From Bacteroidota bacterium (GTDB lineage: Bacteria; Bacteroidota; Bacteroidia; Bacteroidales; VadinHA17): a stretch of 20,587 bases of DNA. The stretch lies in NCBI GenBank assembly GCA_030613125.1, contig JAUWMO010000014.1, forward strand, positions 1 to 20,587. Direction: 5' to 3'. Within the stretch, counting starts at the first letter, position 1. Every line of letters starts with the position of its first letter. Below the pieces are notes generated by a model. The model saw nothing but the letters and a program-made list of their open reading frames with translations. It did not search any database and was not told the origin of the DNA. This document shows positions 7,162 to 15,840 of this stretch, piece by piece. The translations under genes were made by a program, and so were the position numbers.

Positions 7162-9345
7162 ATGAAAAAGCTAAACTTAGTTTTCCCGTTGTTTTTAATC
7201 TTTTCTATGGTGATTGTTTCCTCCTGCTCTGAATTGAAAAAAGATTTTTCCTTTAAGCACGGGGGTGATATATGGTTCCGTAATTCCGGAATCGAGCTTA
7301 AGTTTGATAAAAATATGTATTGTAAAGTATATTACAAAAGCAAAGAAAACTCATTAAATGATATAAACCCCGGGGGAGAATTATCAAAACCAACTCACTT
7401 TATTGTAGTTGACAGTGAAGAAGTGAAGGATTTTATTGTTGACTATAATAATTTGAAACCTGAACCGGTAATAACAGAATTTGGCAATGGCAGAAGATTG
7501 GTTCTTAAAGGAATTGCTAACGGCCCTGAAAACAGTAAAATCGAGAAAACGCTGACCGTTGAATTGTATGATAGATATCCGGATGTAGCAATTACTTATG
7601 CGGAATATAAAAACATAGGATCATCCGACCTGACTATTGACAAAGATTACTGCAACTATTTCCGTTTGGACGCATCTTCTGTTAACGCGGATGATAACCC
7701 TTATGATTTCTGGTCTTTCCAGGGCGCTTCAATTGCATGGGGTCTTGATTATATTATAAAAATAAAAGATGGGTTCAAACAGGATAACTGGATGGGTGTT
7801 CAACCTGAAACTAAAACAGGTGGTGGTGTGCCGTTAGTTGACATTTGGAACAATAAAATGGGCATGGCAATTTGCCATATTGAAACCAACCCGCAATTAG
7901 TTTCTTTACCGGTTGAAGTTGAACCGGACAAAAAAGTTAAAATGACTCTTCTCAAAGATGTGAATATTACTTTGACCCCACAGGAAAGCTATAAAACTTT
8001 AAATACTGCTGTTATCACTCATTCTTTGGATTATTTTGATCCTTTAAGCACTTACTCAAAATTAATGGCAGATCTGGGATTGAAACAACAAAAACCTTCT
8101 GAAGAAGCACATGAAGCCATCTGGTGTGGTTGGGGTTACCTGACAGATTTTACATTGGATGATATATATGGAACACTTCCCAAATTAACAGAACTGGGCA
8201 TTAAGTGGGTTGTTATTGATGACCGGTGGTGGGATAAATATGGCGATTGGAATTCCAGGGATTACACCTTCCCGGGTGGCGAAAAACAAGTAAAAGAATT
8301 TGTAGATTCCTTACACAATCAGGGATTTAAAGTTAAAATTTGGTGGGCACCGACTCCGGTTCAACCTGAAAAAATGTTATCATGGGGTGGATCTGTTGAT
8401 CCGGGTATGGCGCAGGTTGCCAAAGACCATCCGGATTGGTTAATTATGGATAAAGAGGGAAACTATCCCAGGGACTGCCGGGATATGTATCAATTTTGTC
8501 CGGGTGTTCCTGAAGTACAGGAATATATGAGGCAATTAACCACCAGATTTATTAAAGACTGGGGTTTTGACGGACACAAACTGGATGCATATTATGTAGT
8601 TCCTCCTTGTTATAATCCTGAACATAACCACAATCATCCCGGGGAGTCTTATGAAGATCTGCCTAAAATGCTAAAAGCTATCTATGAAACTTCAAAATCG
8701 ATCAAACCATATTCCGTAACCGAGATTTGCAATTGTGGCACAACTCAGGACTTTTTTCAGTCGATATACATTGATCAGCCTGTAACATCTGACCCAACAA
8801 GTATTGAACAATCGAGAAGAAGAGTAAAATTAATTAAAGCATTATGGGGACCTGATGCTCCTGCATACACTGATCATGTGGAACATATCAGGCTTGAGGT
8901 CGATATGAATGATAAAAGTGATACTGCAAAGGTGGGACAGGATTTTGCCACATCTATGGGGCCCGGGGGTGTGATAGGGACTAAATTCACCTGGCCTGAC
9001 GGACCGGAAAATATGCAATTGAACGGGGAAAGAGAAAAACACTGGCAGAAATGGTTTAAACTCTACAATGAAAAAATGTTAAGCAAAGGTAATTACCTGA
9101 ACCTTTATGATATTGTGTATGATAAACCGGAATCTCATGTGATAAATAAAGGAGACAACTATTATTATGCATTTTATGCAAAAGAGTGGCAGGGAGATAT
9201 CAAATTAAGAGGGCTTGAAGAGAAAGAATACAGAGTTTATGATTACGTTAATGAGGTTGAATTGGGAACTGTTAAGGAGCCGGTGGCAACTATAACACCT
9301 GCATTTAAAGAACATTTGTTAATTGAATGTGTTCCGGTAAAATAA
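7162..9345 (+). CDS. GH36-like alpha-galactosidase lipoprotein
   Basis: The 727-residue protein has a lipoprotein signal with Cys22 (VIVSSC). An N-terminal beta-sandwich of about 300 residues precedes a TIM barrel that begins at IWCGWGYLTDF. Barrel landmarks are WVVIDDRWWDKYGDW, FKVKIWWAPTP, WGFDGHKLDAYY and QPVTSDPTS. By analogy with GH36/GH27, D475 in HKLDA would be the nucleophile and D544 in TSDP the acid/base, and both are present. A short C-terminal beta domain follows (YRVYDYVNEVELG). Alpha-galactosidases release terminal alpha-galactosyl units; divergent GH36-like members act on other alpha-linked sugars, so the exact substrate is uncertain. It lies 49 bp after the esterase and is likely outer-membrane anchored. 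Confidence 0.8.
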   Translation: MKKLNLVFPLFLIFSMVIVSSCSELKKDFSFKHGGDIWFRNSGIELKFDKNMYCKVYYKSKENSLNDINPGGELSKPTHFIVVDSEEVKDFIVDYNNLKPEPVITEFGNGRRLVLKGIANGPENSKIEKTLTVELYDRYPDVAITYAEYKNIGSSDLTIDKDYCNYFRLDASSVNADDNPYDFWSFQGASIAWGLDYIIKIKDGFKQDNWMGVQPETKTGGGVPLVDIWNNKMGMAICHIETNPQLVSLPVEVEPDKKVKMTLLKDVNITLTPQESYKTLNTAVITHSLDYFDPLSTYSKLMADLGLKQQKPSEEAHEAIWCGWGYLTDFTLDDIYGTLPKLTELGIKWVVIDDRWWDKYGDWNSRDYTFPGGEKQVKEFVDSLHNQGFKVKIWWAPTPVQPEKMLSWGGSVDPGMAQVAKDHPDWLIMDKEGNYPRDCRDMYQFCPGVPEVQEYMRQLTTRFIKDWGFDGHKLDAYYVVPPCYNPEHNHNHPGESYEDLPKMLKAIYETSKSIKPYSVTEICNCGTTQDFFQSIYIDQPVTSDPTSIEQSRRRVKLIKALWGPDAPAYTDHVEHIRLEVDMNDKSDTAKVGQDFATSMGPGGVIGTKFTWPDGPENMQLNGEREKHWQKWFKLYNEKMLSKGNYLNLYDIVYDKPESHVINKGDNYYYAFYAKEWQGDIKLRGLEEKEYRVYDYVNEVELGTVKEPVATITPAFKEHLLIECVPVK

Positions 9346-9494
9346 TAAGGTTGTACTAATTATTGGTTCAGAAGCTGGTGGTTTAACAGTGTTTACAGAG
9401 GCAAAACAATTAATCTGGATCTTCTGCATGAACGGCGAAGCCATCAACGAAGTTAATAATGCAGGATAGAACTAACTTTTTAAAAATAGTTTTT

Positions 9495-10793
9495 ATGAAA
9501 ACTGGCACAAACATTAACCGTCGCAGATTTATAAAAAATACTACCATTGGAATAATCGGGCTTCCATTGCTTTCAAATACCTACAGAAATATTGCACCAA
9601 GTGACAAAATTAGAGTGGCACATATCGGTATGGGAAATATGGGGAGGGCACACTTAAAATGGTTTTCCGGTTTTTCTGATGTTGAAACCGTTGCACTATG
9701 CGATGTAGATAAAGTCAGGTTAACGGAAAAATATAAATTATTACAAGAGATAAATCCAAACGCCAGAGCTGATACATATACTGACTTCAGGCATATACTT
9801 GACAGAAAAGATATTGATGTAATTACCTGTGCAACACCTGACCATTGGCACGCCTTAATTGCTATTATGGCTTTTCAATCAGGCAAAGATGTTTATGGTG
9901 AAAAACCCTTGTCATATTCTGTGGAAGAAGGGCAGGCAATGAAAAAAAGCATGGAATATGATAATTCTGTTTTCCAATTAGGAACCCAGATACATGCAGG
10001 AGAAAACTATCATCGCGTTGTTGAGATTATTCAATCCGGAATATTGGGTAAAATTCACACAGTACGTTTATGGAAAACCGGAGGATCGCCGGGACTGGGT
10101 TTTCCCCCAACAGAAATTCCTCCTGATACCCTCGATTGGGATATGTGGTTAGGCCCTGCTCCATATGAGGAATATACACCTGTACGTTGTCATGGATCAT
10201 TTCGTCATTTTTTTGATTATTCAGGAGGTGTTTTTTGTGACTTTTGGTGCCACATTGCAGATATCGTGTACATGTCACTTAATCCGCAAGGATTATATAG
10301 CATTGATACCAGGGGAGAAAGACCTTTTAATGGAATAGCTGACACACCCCGTTGGATTGAGGCAGATTTTAAGTTTAAAGATTTAGATCTGTACTGGACT
10401 ACTGATCCGCCATCGGTTCCCGGAGCAGAAAAAATGCATATCGGAGCGCACTTCGAAGGAGTAAATGGCTCATTAACATGCGATTACAATATAAAAATAA
10501 TTCGCATAGGAAATGAAATTATAAATGACATTACAGAGGTGCCTGAAACCATTCCCCGGTCTCCCGGACATCAACGTAATTTTCTCGATGCCGTCAGGTC
10601 GCGAAAACAGCCAGAAAGTAATCTTGCGTACGCAAGAGAAATGACCCTCCCTATGCAACTGGCACTGATATCATTCCGGCTTAAACGAAAATTGAAATGG
10701 GATAGCCTGAAAGAGCAGTTTGAAGGAGATAATGCTGCCAATTATTTATTATCAAGAGGAGTATATAGAGCTCCATGGTTTTTGCCTGAATAA
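9495..10793 (+). CDS. Second Tat-exported Gfo/Idh/MocA family oxidoreductase
   Basis: I choose ATG 9495 over the start 36 bp upstream because it places the twin-arginine motif INRRRFIKNTT (R9-R11) next to the N-terminus; this gives 432 residues. The Rossmann core has RVAHIGMGNMGRAHL, ALCDVD and CATPDHWHALI, and the motif GEKPLSY supplies K137. The substrate-domain signature is YSGGVFCDFWCHIAD, with D249 and H253. It is clearly a paralogue of the protein at 3508 but strongly diverged, so the two probably act on different substrates or in different steps, for example oxidation and later reduction of a sugar (inference). It sits 149 bp after the GH36-like gene. Confidence 0.9.
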   Translation: MKTGTNINRRRFIKNTTIGIIGLPLLSNTYRNIAPSDKIRVAHIGMGNMGRAHLKWFSGFSDVETVALCDVDKVRLTEKYKLLQEINPNARADTYTDFRHILDRKDIDVITCATPDHWHALIAIMAFQSGKDVYGEKPLSYSVEEGQAMKKSMEYDNSVFQLGTQIHAGENYHRVVEIIQSGILGKIHTVRLWKTGGSPGLGFPPTEIPPDTLDWDMWLGPAPYEEYTPVRCHGSFRHFFDYSGGVFCDFWCHIADIVYMSLNPQGLYSIDTRGERPFNGIADTPRWIEADFKFKDLDLYWTTDPPSVPGAEKMHIGAHFEGVNGSLTCDYNIKIIRIGNEIINDITEVPETIPRSPGHQRNFLDAVRSRKQPESNLAYAREMTLPMQLALISFRLKRKLKWDSLKEQFEGDNAANYLLSRGVYRAPWFLPE

Positions 10794-10972
10794 CTCAGGG
10801 ACATAGTTTCATAAATTAAAAAAACCCATAATTTTCAGGTTTAATAAATAATTAGTTAATAGTCAACAGTCGATTGCCGACTTAAAAATACAAAGTATAA
10901 TGAAATTAGCCATTATCAAGCCATAAACATTGAACTTCCGAAATAATTAATTATTACTTAACTTCATTGAAA

Positions 10973-11908
10973 ATGAAAGAATTTATCCTAATCAATTTAT
11001 TTGCAACACTTTTTTTTACATCCTGTTTTACACAGGAAAATGATAGTTTTAGTCCTTTGTTTAATGGCAAAGACCTGAGTAAATGGACACTTGGTGAAGA
11101 AGGTGGTTTTGAAGTAATAAAAGGTGAATTATATACCAGTAGTTTTGGTAAAGGGAACAATCTGTTCACAAATAACTGGTATTGTAATTATGTACTTCGC
11201 CTGGAATACATGTTATCGGATGTAGGTAACAGTGGTGTTTTAATACGCTGTGATCCTCAAGATCCCTGGAAAACCGGAGTGGAAGTGCAGTTACTGGCAC
11301 CATGGACTCCAAGAAGAGACGACCTTCATTGCACAGGCTCATTATATGGACATGTGGCAGTTGCAAACCGGCCTGATGAAACAACTGGAATCTGGCACAA
11401 AATGGAGATCAGGTGTGACCGGAATACAATAAGTGTCTCTGTTGATGATACAATTACAACTCTGGCCAGTATTGATACTGTTAAGACTATGGAGGACAAA
11501 CTCTTATGTGGCGCTATTGGCCTGCAAGTGAACCATGCTAATATCGAAGGGCAATATGCAAAGTTTCGTAATATTTACATCAGGGATCTTGATAGTGAGC
11601 CTGAATATATAACCGGGGGATTTTATGAAAAAGACTCCCTGTTAAGAAGCCAGGCACATGTCGCTGCTATTACTTTGGGAGCTAAAATGGTCGAACCGCT
11701 TGCAATTATGATGTCTGGCGAAAACCCTGTTGCAAAAAGTGGTTCCAGGCAAGTTCTCTTTGATATAGTTGCGAGGGCGACAGCTCCTCAAAGTGCAGAA
11801 AAATATAAAAATGATGTTGCCATTGCCCTTAAGAATAGTGCTAACAGTACTTCATCTGAAATTACAAGAAATTATCTTGAATGGTTAATAGGGATGATTG
11901 GTAATTAG
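10973..11908 (+). CDS. DUF1080 (3-keto-glycoside hydrolase type) lipoprotein with C-terminal helical extension
   Basis: The ATG at 10973 is preferred to a TTG two codons upstream; the product has 311 residues. Cys18 in FFTSC is the lipidation site. Residues about 27-212 form the DUF1080 beta-jelly-roll: SPLFNGKDLSKWTL, LRLEYMLSDVGNSGVLIRC, TGVEVQLLAPW and WHKMEIRCDRNTISVSVD. Characterised members cleave 3-keto-disaccharides or 3-keto-glycosides, which fits the two Tat oxidoreductases in this cluster. From about residue 220 to the end the sequence is alpha-helical in character (SLLRSQAHVAAITLGAKM, ITRNYLEWLIGMIG), reminiscent of a HEAT-like pair and not part of the core family. It is the last gene of the plus-strand run, and no convincing terminator follows. 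Confidence 0.85.
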   Translation: MKEFILINLFATLFFTSCFTQENDSFSPLFNGKDLSKWTLGEEGGFEVIKGELYTSSFGKGNNLFTNNWYCNYVLRLEYMLSDVGNSGVLIRCDPQDPWKTGVEVQLLAPWTPRRDDLHCTGSLYGHVAVANRPDETTGIWHKMEIRCDRNTISVSVDDTITTLASIDTVKTMEDKLLCGAIGLQVNHANIEGQYAKFRNIYIRDLDSEPEYITGGFYEKDSLLRSQAHVAAITLGAKMVEPLAIMMSGENPVAKSGSRQVLFDIVARATAPQSAEKYKNDVAIALKNSANSTSSEITRNYLEWLIGMIGN

Positions 11909-12084
11909 TGCCGTGTCAAAAGTTGAATACACATCGCCGTCGGCGAACCTATGGCGACCGATGGATGAGCGTTATGTGTGGGATTAGGCTTTCGGCTTCA
12001 CAGAGCTGGCAAGGAAATTACAGAGGGAGGAATTATTAGTTAGTCCAATTTACGATACGCAAATCAGAGCATAGCCTATTAATA
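11909..12084. other. GC-rich palindromic intergenic block
   Basis: This segment is visibly richer in G and C than its surroundings and has no open frame of interest. It holds TCGCCGTCGGCGA (11934-11946, a 5-bp stem with a 3-nt loop) inside a wider ACACAT (11929-11934) and ATGTGT (11974-11979) inverted pair. It may be a remnant of a dispersed repeat or mobile element. Confidence 0.45.
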
Positions 12085-12126
12085 ATGCAATTCCTGCATA
12101 AAAATAGAAACCTGACAAAATCAATA

Positions 12127-12735
12127 ATGAAAAGCATAGCAACACTTTATTTAATCTTCGCGTTCTTAATACTGCCTGTCGTAAGTTTTGGACAAAAGGA
12201 TTATCAAAACGGGTACATTATTACAAATAATAATGATACCCTCACAGGACTTGTAAAAGATAGAAAATCACCACCCTTCGGTAAGATTTACAAAAAGATA
12301 CGTTTTAAGAATAACAATGTTATAAGTAGAAAATACGGACCACATAAAATTATCGGTTATAAACAAGGAGCTAATCAATTTGAAAGTTTATGGATAGATG
12401 TGTCTCATGTTTTTTTTCAAGAAAAATATACAAGTATTCCTAATTCCGGAAAAAAATATTTTTTAAAAGTAATCGTTAAAGGATATCTCACTTATTATCA
12501 ATGGGAATTTAAAGAACAAGAGTCTGATTATATTTGGAGCAAGAGTCTATATAAAAGGAAGGATGATCATTCCTTAGTCAGAGTTACTCAAGGGATTTTA
12601 GGTCTGAAGAAGAAGAGTTTGGCAGTATATTTTCAAGATTGCCCCGAGTTGGTTTATAAAATTGAGAATGGAGAATTAAAAGATCCAGTTGAAATTGCAA
12701 AATTTTACAATAAATGGAAAGTATACAATCCATAA
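12127..12735 (+). CDS. Secreted hypothetical protein
   Basis: I place the start at ATG 12127, 42 bp inside the longest frame, because it puts a standard signal peptide at the N-terminus (MKSIATLYLIFAFLILPVVS, cleavage after FGQ). The mature part of about 180 residues begins KDYQNGYIITNNNDTLTGLV and includes KIYKKIRFKN, LKVIVKGYLTYYQWEFKEQE, VRVTQGILGLKKKSLAVYF and DCPELVYKIENGEL. This resembles a Bacteroidota-specific family of secreted proteins of unknown function. I see no catalytic motif. It stands alone between the sugar cluster and a bidirectional terminator, and its AT-rich composition contrasts with the GC-rich block before it. Confidence 0.75.
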   Translation: MKSIATLYLIFAFLILPVVSFGQKDYQNGYIITNNNDTLTGLVKDRKSPPFGKIYKKIRFKNNNVISRKYGPHKIIGYKQGANQFESLWIDVSHVFFQEKYTSIPNSGKKYFLKVIVKGYLTYYQWEFKEQESDYIWSKSLYKRKDDHSLVRVTQGILGLKKKSLAVYFQDCPELVYKIENGELKDPVEIAKFYNKWKVYNP

Positions 12736-13052
12736 AGTAATAATTTTTAATAAATATGATTAATTGACTTTATGAATAAATACAAAACTATTGCCAATAA
12801 TAAAAATAGGCGAGATAGCAGTAAATTTAAGGGTTGCTGCCCGCTCGAACCTTTGTAGAGACCTTCGTCAATAATATAAGTTGTTAATAATCAGTGTACA
12901 TTACTGATAGCTATTCATAGAAAAACCCCGAAAGATGTCAAAAACGTACAATTTCGGGGTAAATTTTTTTATGGACCGTTGAGGCCTTCGGCAAAAGAGG
13001 GTAATAGTTACGGTTCTTCTCTAAAAATACGAAATGATTTGTGCTTCAAGCA
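12736..13052. other. Intergenic region between convergent genes
   Basis: I find no gene in this stretch. The terminator at 12925-12970 is its only clear element. TCAGTGTACATTACTGA at 12891-12907 is a short interrupted palindrome (TCAGT/ACTGA) and loosely resembles the motif at 14153. Confidence 0.6.
12925..12970. terminator. Bidirectional intrinsic terminator
   Basis: ACCCCGAAA (12925-12933) pairs with TTTCGGGGT (12952-12960) over nine bases with an 18-nt loop. The right arm is followed by AAATTTTTTT for plus-strand transcripts, and the left arm is preceded by a run of five A for minus-strand ones. It lies between two convergent genes (12127-12735 and 13053-14099), as expected for a shared terminator. 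Confidence 0.8.
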
Positions 13053-14099
13053 TTACAAATATTTTTTCATCCACTCATAGGTCCATTTTTCAGCGATTGG
13101 TACAGCAGAATGCCCCTGTTCATGATTTTTTAGTTCAATCTTCTGTTTTTTGTTGTATAGACTGTATACGGGTTTTACAGCCTCTATGTAAGGACGGCTT
13201 AGTTTACCATCATAACCGTCGCCGCCAATCAGTAGAAAGGGTTTTGGGGCCGCCAGGGCAAGCACTTCATGATGTTCGTGTCCGAATTCGTGAATATCTT
13301 TACTTAAATACCATACATCATCCCAGTTGGACATTTCGATACCGATGCCCCCTTCATTACTTACGGTAACTTTCACTCTTTCATCAAATGCTGCAAGGTA
13401 CAAAACTTCCTTTGCCCCCAGAGAATGACCCATTGAACCAATTCGCTTCGAATCCACTTCTTCCAGATTTACTAAAACATCCACTGCCCTTTGTGCATCA
13501 AACAACATTTTAGCCATGCCCTTTGAATTGGGATGTCGTTTTTGAAATAGTTCGACTTGTTGCTCATAGTTTCGCTCACCTTTGTCGTGCCATAAGAAAC
13601 ACAATGGACAAAAGACTACAAATCCTTGCTGTGCCAATTTGTAACCAAATGCCACTATTCTCCCTTCTTCCACACCTGCAATATAAACCATCTGTTTGTC
13701 ACTGGTAGAGTGCATTGCAACCACACCAGGTAAAGGTTCGCTGATATTTTGAGGCTTAATCAGGTATCCCTTTACCATTATTCCGGGTTCGCTTTCGTAT
13801 TCTACTAGTTGCCGTATCAATCCCTCGGGACGATCTTCCTTTAACACTGTAAGTTCAGGTGGACTCGGATTTGGTTCCAAAGCTCCAAGATAATCGAGCC
13901 ATCTTTTTTGGATTACTTTCCGCTGTTTTTTCCACCCGGACAAAAACTTAATAGGCCTGCCTTTTGAGTCTATCAATAGTGGCGGAAGTTCATCAGCTTT
14001 AACATTTTGAATTATACTGCCTCGACTTGCAATACTAAAACTTATAGCAGTTAATGAGACAGCTTTAACAAACTTTCTTCTACTGAGTAATGTTGTCAT
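13053..14099 (-). CDS. Tat-exported alpha/beta hydrolase (dienelactone hydrolase / acetylxylan esterase type)
   Basis: The 348-residue protein starts MTTLLSRRKFVKAVS, a twin-arginine signal (R7, R8). The hydrolase core shows PGVVAMHSTSDKQMV and the nucleophile elbow SMGHSLGAKE with S226. A candidate acid lies in LLIGGDGYDG and the histidine in NHEQGHSAVP. The segment MSNWDDVWYLS and a cap-like insertion are typical of large dienelactone-hydrolase-like secreted esterases. The family hydrolyses esters; a glycan or glucuronoyl ester substrate is a guess from context. Tat export of an enzyme without an obvious redox cofactor is common in this group. It is transcribed divergently from the ceramidase-like gene across 136 bp. 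Confidence 0.8.
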   Translation of the reverse strand: MTTLLSRRKFVKAVSLTAISFSIASRGSIIQNVKADELPPLLIDSKGRPIKFLSGWKKQRKVIQKRWLDYLGALEPNPSPPELTVLKEDRPEGLIRQLVEYESEPGIMVKGYLIKPQNISEPLPGVVAMHSTSDKQMVYIAGVEEGRIVAFGYKLAQQGFVVFCPLCFLWHDKGERNYEQQVELFQKRHPNSKGMAKMLFDAQRAVDVLVNLEEVDSKRIGSMGHSLGAKEVLYLAAFDERVKVTVSNEGGIGIEMSNWDDVWYLSKDIHEFGHEHHEVLALAAPKPFLLIGGDGYDGKLSRPYIEAVKPVYSLYNKKQKIELKNHEQGHSAVPIAEKWTYEWMKKYL

Positions 14100-14152
14100 A
14101 TTTTTGTATTTCTTATTATGTATTCAATGTTACAGAATATTTATATCTTCGT

Positions 14153-14171
14153 TAGCCGGACATTAGTGATA
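14153..14171 (+). promoter_or_regulatory. Candidate regulatory motif, copy 2
   Basis: TAGCCGGACATTAGTGATA lies in the divergent region, 64 bp before the ceramidase-like gene and 53 bp from the start of the Tat hydrolase gene. It matches 17 of 19 positions with 3377-3395 and is in the same orientation. Confidence 0.35.
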
Positions 14172-14235
14172 CTAAACACTGACTTTTTAGATAGACACTA
14201 ATTATACAAATAAGAACTATAAATTTATAAAGGAA

Positions 14236-15813
14236 ATGACAGTTAAGCAAAAATATATAAATAATATCAGATCAATTTTTTTTCTTGTATTATTACTCTT
14301 AGCTGGGTGTATTCAACACAAGAAAGAGGAAATTTTAAAAATAGGCTTTGGTAAGGCTAACCTGACTCAAGCGTGCATTTTTGAAGATCCTGTTCCTGTT
14401 AATCAAAAACCCAGGCCAGAAAACCTGTATATCAGAGAAGAAAAGTTTGCTATCTCCGACCGGGTTGAAGGGCGCTGGCGCCCCGGATCAGGCGGTATCC
14501 GGAAATTGGTGGATTCTCTTTTTGTAACTGCAATGTATGGAGAGGATCAAAACGGTCCATGGGCTATTATAGCCATTGATGAGTGTATATTAAGCTATAA
14601 ACAAACAGACAATTTACAATACCCCCTTATCAATGAATTGGGAATTCCAAAAGAACGAATTGTTATTTTACCTTCCCATGGTCATGCTATTCCTGAAATG
14701 AAGCCGGAAAAATATCAGAAGGCTGTTTTTGACGCGGTTAAGCAAGCAAGGGAAAACATGTCGGAAGTGGAGACAGCCTCTCTGAACATTAAGGTTGACA
14801 GTAAAAAATATCTGATAAACCGTAGAATACATATTAATGGAATTGGATCGCGTACAGTAATGTTCAACGATAACTGTGTTGTTCATGATAATTATTTGGA
14901 CGCTACAGGCCATATTTGGGACTGGGTTAAAAATCTGGGGGTAAATCCAAAAGAATATTTAGATAAAGACAAAGAATATATCACAGATGGAGAGGTTGAT
15001 GATAAGCTACAGGCCATCTTTATTCGTAATAAGAAATCCGGTAAGTTGATGGGAAGCTTTGTACGCTTTGCAGCACATGCAGTAATTGTTTCAGCAAAAG
15101 TGGTCAATGGTGATGTGTCAGCAGATTTCCCGGGATATATGAAAAGAAAAATTGAAGGGGAGCTTGGGGGAATTACTTTATTCGGACAAGGTCCCTGTGG
15201 TGATCTCAGACCTCTGAATAAGGAATATTCTCATGATTTTGCCAAAGAATATGGAAACATATTAGCTGATAAGATCATTCAGGATTACAACAATTTAAAA
15301 TGGTTACCCCTCACTAAACTTGAATATTATACCGAACCTGTCAAAATTCCATTAATAGAAAATCTTTTCCTGTCAGAAGAAGAGGTCGAAACAGAAATGG
15401 AAAAAGTGGAAAAGCTGTTCGATCAGGAAACAAATCCGGGGGAAAGAAGAAAATTGCAAAATAAATTCTGGGGGTTATACCGAACTGCCGGATTCCATAA
15501 TATGGTTCGCCCCGAATGGAAAGAAAAAAATCAACTGAGTATATTTCTCTTTGCAATCAGGCTAAATGATGATGTCATTGTTGCGACTCAGGGTGAAGTA
15601 TTTACCCGGATAGGAAAAAAAATGCTGGAACCATATAAAGCAGAGAATCCGGTTTTGGTTAGTATCGCTAACGAATACGTTTCTTATCTGCCTACCGATG
15701 AGGAAAGGCTGAAGGGAGGCTACGAACCGAGTGTAACCATAATGGCCTCAGGAAGTCCTGACATTTTGATTCAATCAGCACATAAACTGCTTAACCGAAT
15801 ATACGGAGAATAA
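14236..15813 (+). CDS. Neutral/alkaline ceramidase-like lipoprotein
   Basis: The start ATG 14236 has an AAGGAA just upstream. The 525-residue product has a lipoprotein signal with Cys25 (LLLLAGC). Motifs follow the neutral ceramidase order: IGFGKANLT near the N-terminus, LPSHGHAIPE (H148, H150; usually SHTHSGP), VRFAAHAVIVS with H281, SADFPGYMKRK, LFGQGPCGDLRP, TQGEVFTRIG with E454, and NEYVSYLPTDEER with GGYE. In characterised ceramidases the zinc ligands come from the equivalent His, His, Glu and Tyr positions, and all appear present. Bacteroidota hold many such proteins next to glycan genes, so the true substrate may be an amide or ester of a sugar rather than ceramide (inference). The Thr-to-Gly change in the SHTH motif is notable. 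Confidence 0.8.
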   Translation: MTVKQKYINNIRSIFFLVLLLLAGCIQHKKEEILKIGFGKANLTQACIFEDPVPVNQKPRPENLYIREEKFAISDRVEGRWRPGSGGIRKLVDSLFVTAMYGEDQNGPWAIIAIDECILSYKQTDNLQYPLINELGIPKERIVILPSHGHAIPEMKPEKYQKAVFDAVKQARENMSEVETASLNIKVDSKKYLINRRIHINGIGSRTVMFNDNCVVHDNYLDATGHIWDWVKNLGVNPKEYLDKDKEYITDGEVDDKLQAIFIRNKKSGKLMGSFVRFAAHAVIVSAKVVNGDVSADFPGYMKRKIEGELGGITLFGQGPCGDLRPLNKEYSHDFAKEYGNILADKIIQDYNNLKWLPLTKLEYYTEPVKIPLIENLFLSEEEVETEMEKVEKLFDQETNPGERRKLQNKFWGLYRTAGFHNMVRPEWKEKNQLSIFLFAIRLNDDVIVATQGEVFTRIGKKMLEPYKAENPVLVSIANEYVSYLPTDEERLKGGYEPSVTIMASGSPDILIQSAHKLLNRIYGE

Positions 15814-15840
15814 AACTATCCGTCATTTTAAAGAAACAGT

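Noticed and set aside
10819..10842. Weak hairpin AAACC/GGTTT after the second oxidoreductase gene as a terminator
   Set aside because: The stem is only about five A/T-rich base pairs, the loop is long and no T-run follows.
11925..11985. Integron attC-like site with GCGTTATGT and nested hairpins
   Set aside because: No matching RYYYAAC inverse core is found at the other end in either orientation, and GTTATGT does not fit GTTRRRY. No integrase is present.
12835..12880. Possible tRNA fragment (GCTCGAACC near CCCGC)
   Set aside because: No cloverleaf, acceptor stem or T-arm consensus could be built around it.
13034..13369. 111-codon plus-strand open frame
   Set aside because: It is antisense to the 3' part of the Tat hydrolase gene, whose motifs are clear, and it has no recognisable features.
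14099..14106. TATTTTTG matching the -7 promoter consensus TAnnTTTG
   Set aside because: It lies in a T-rich run over the start of the opposite gene, and no TTTG is present at the -33 distance.
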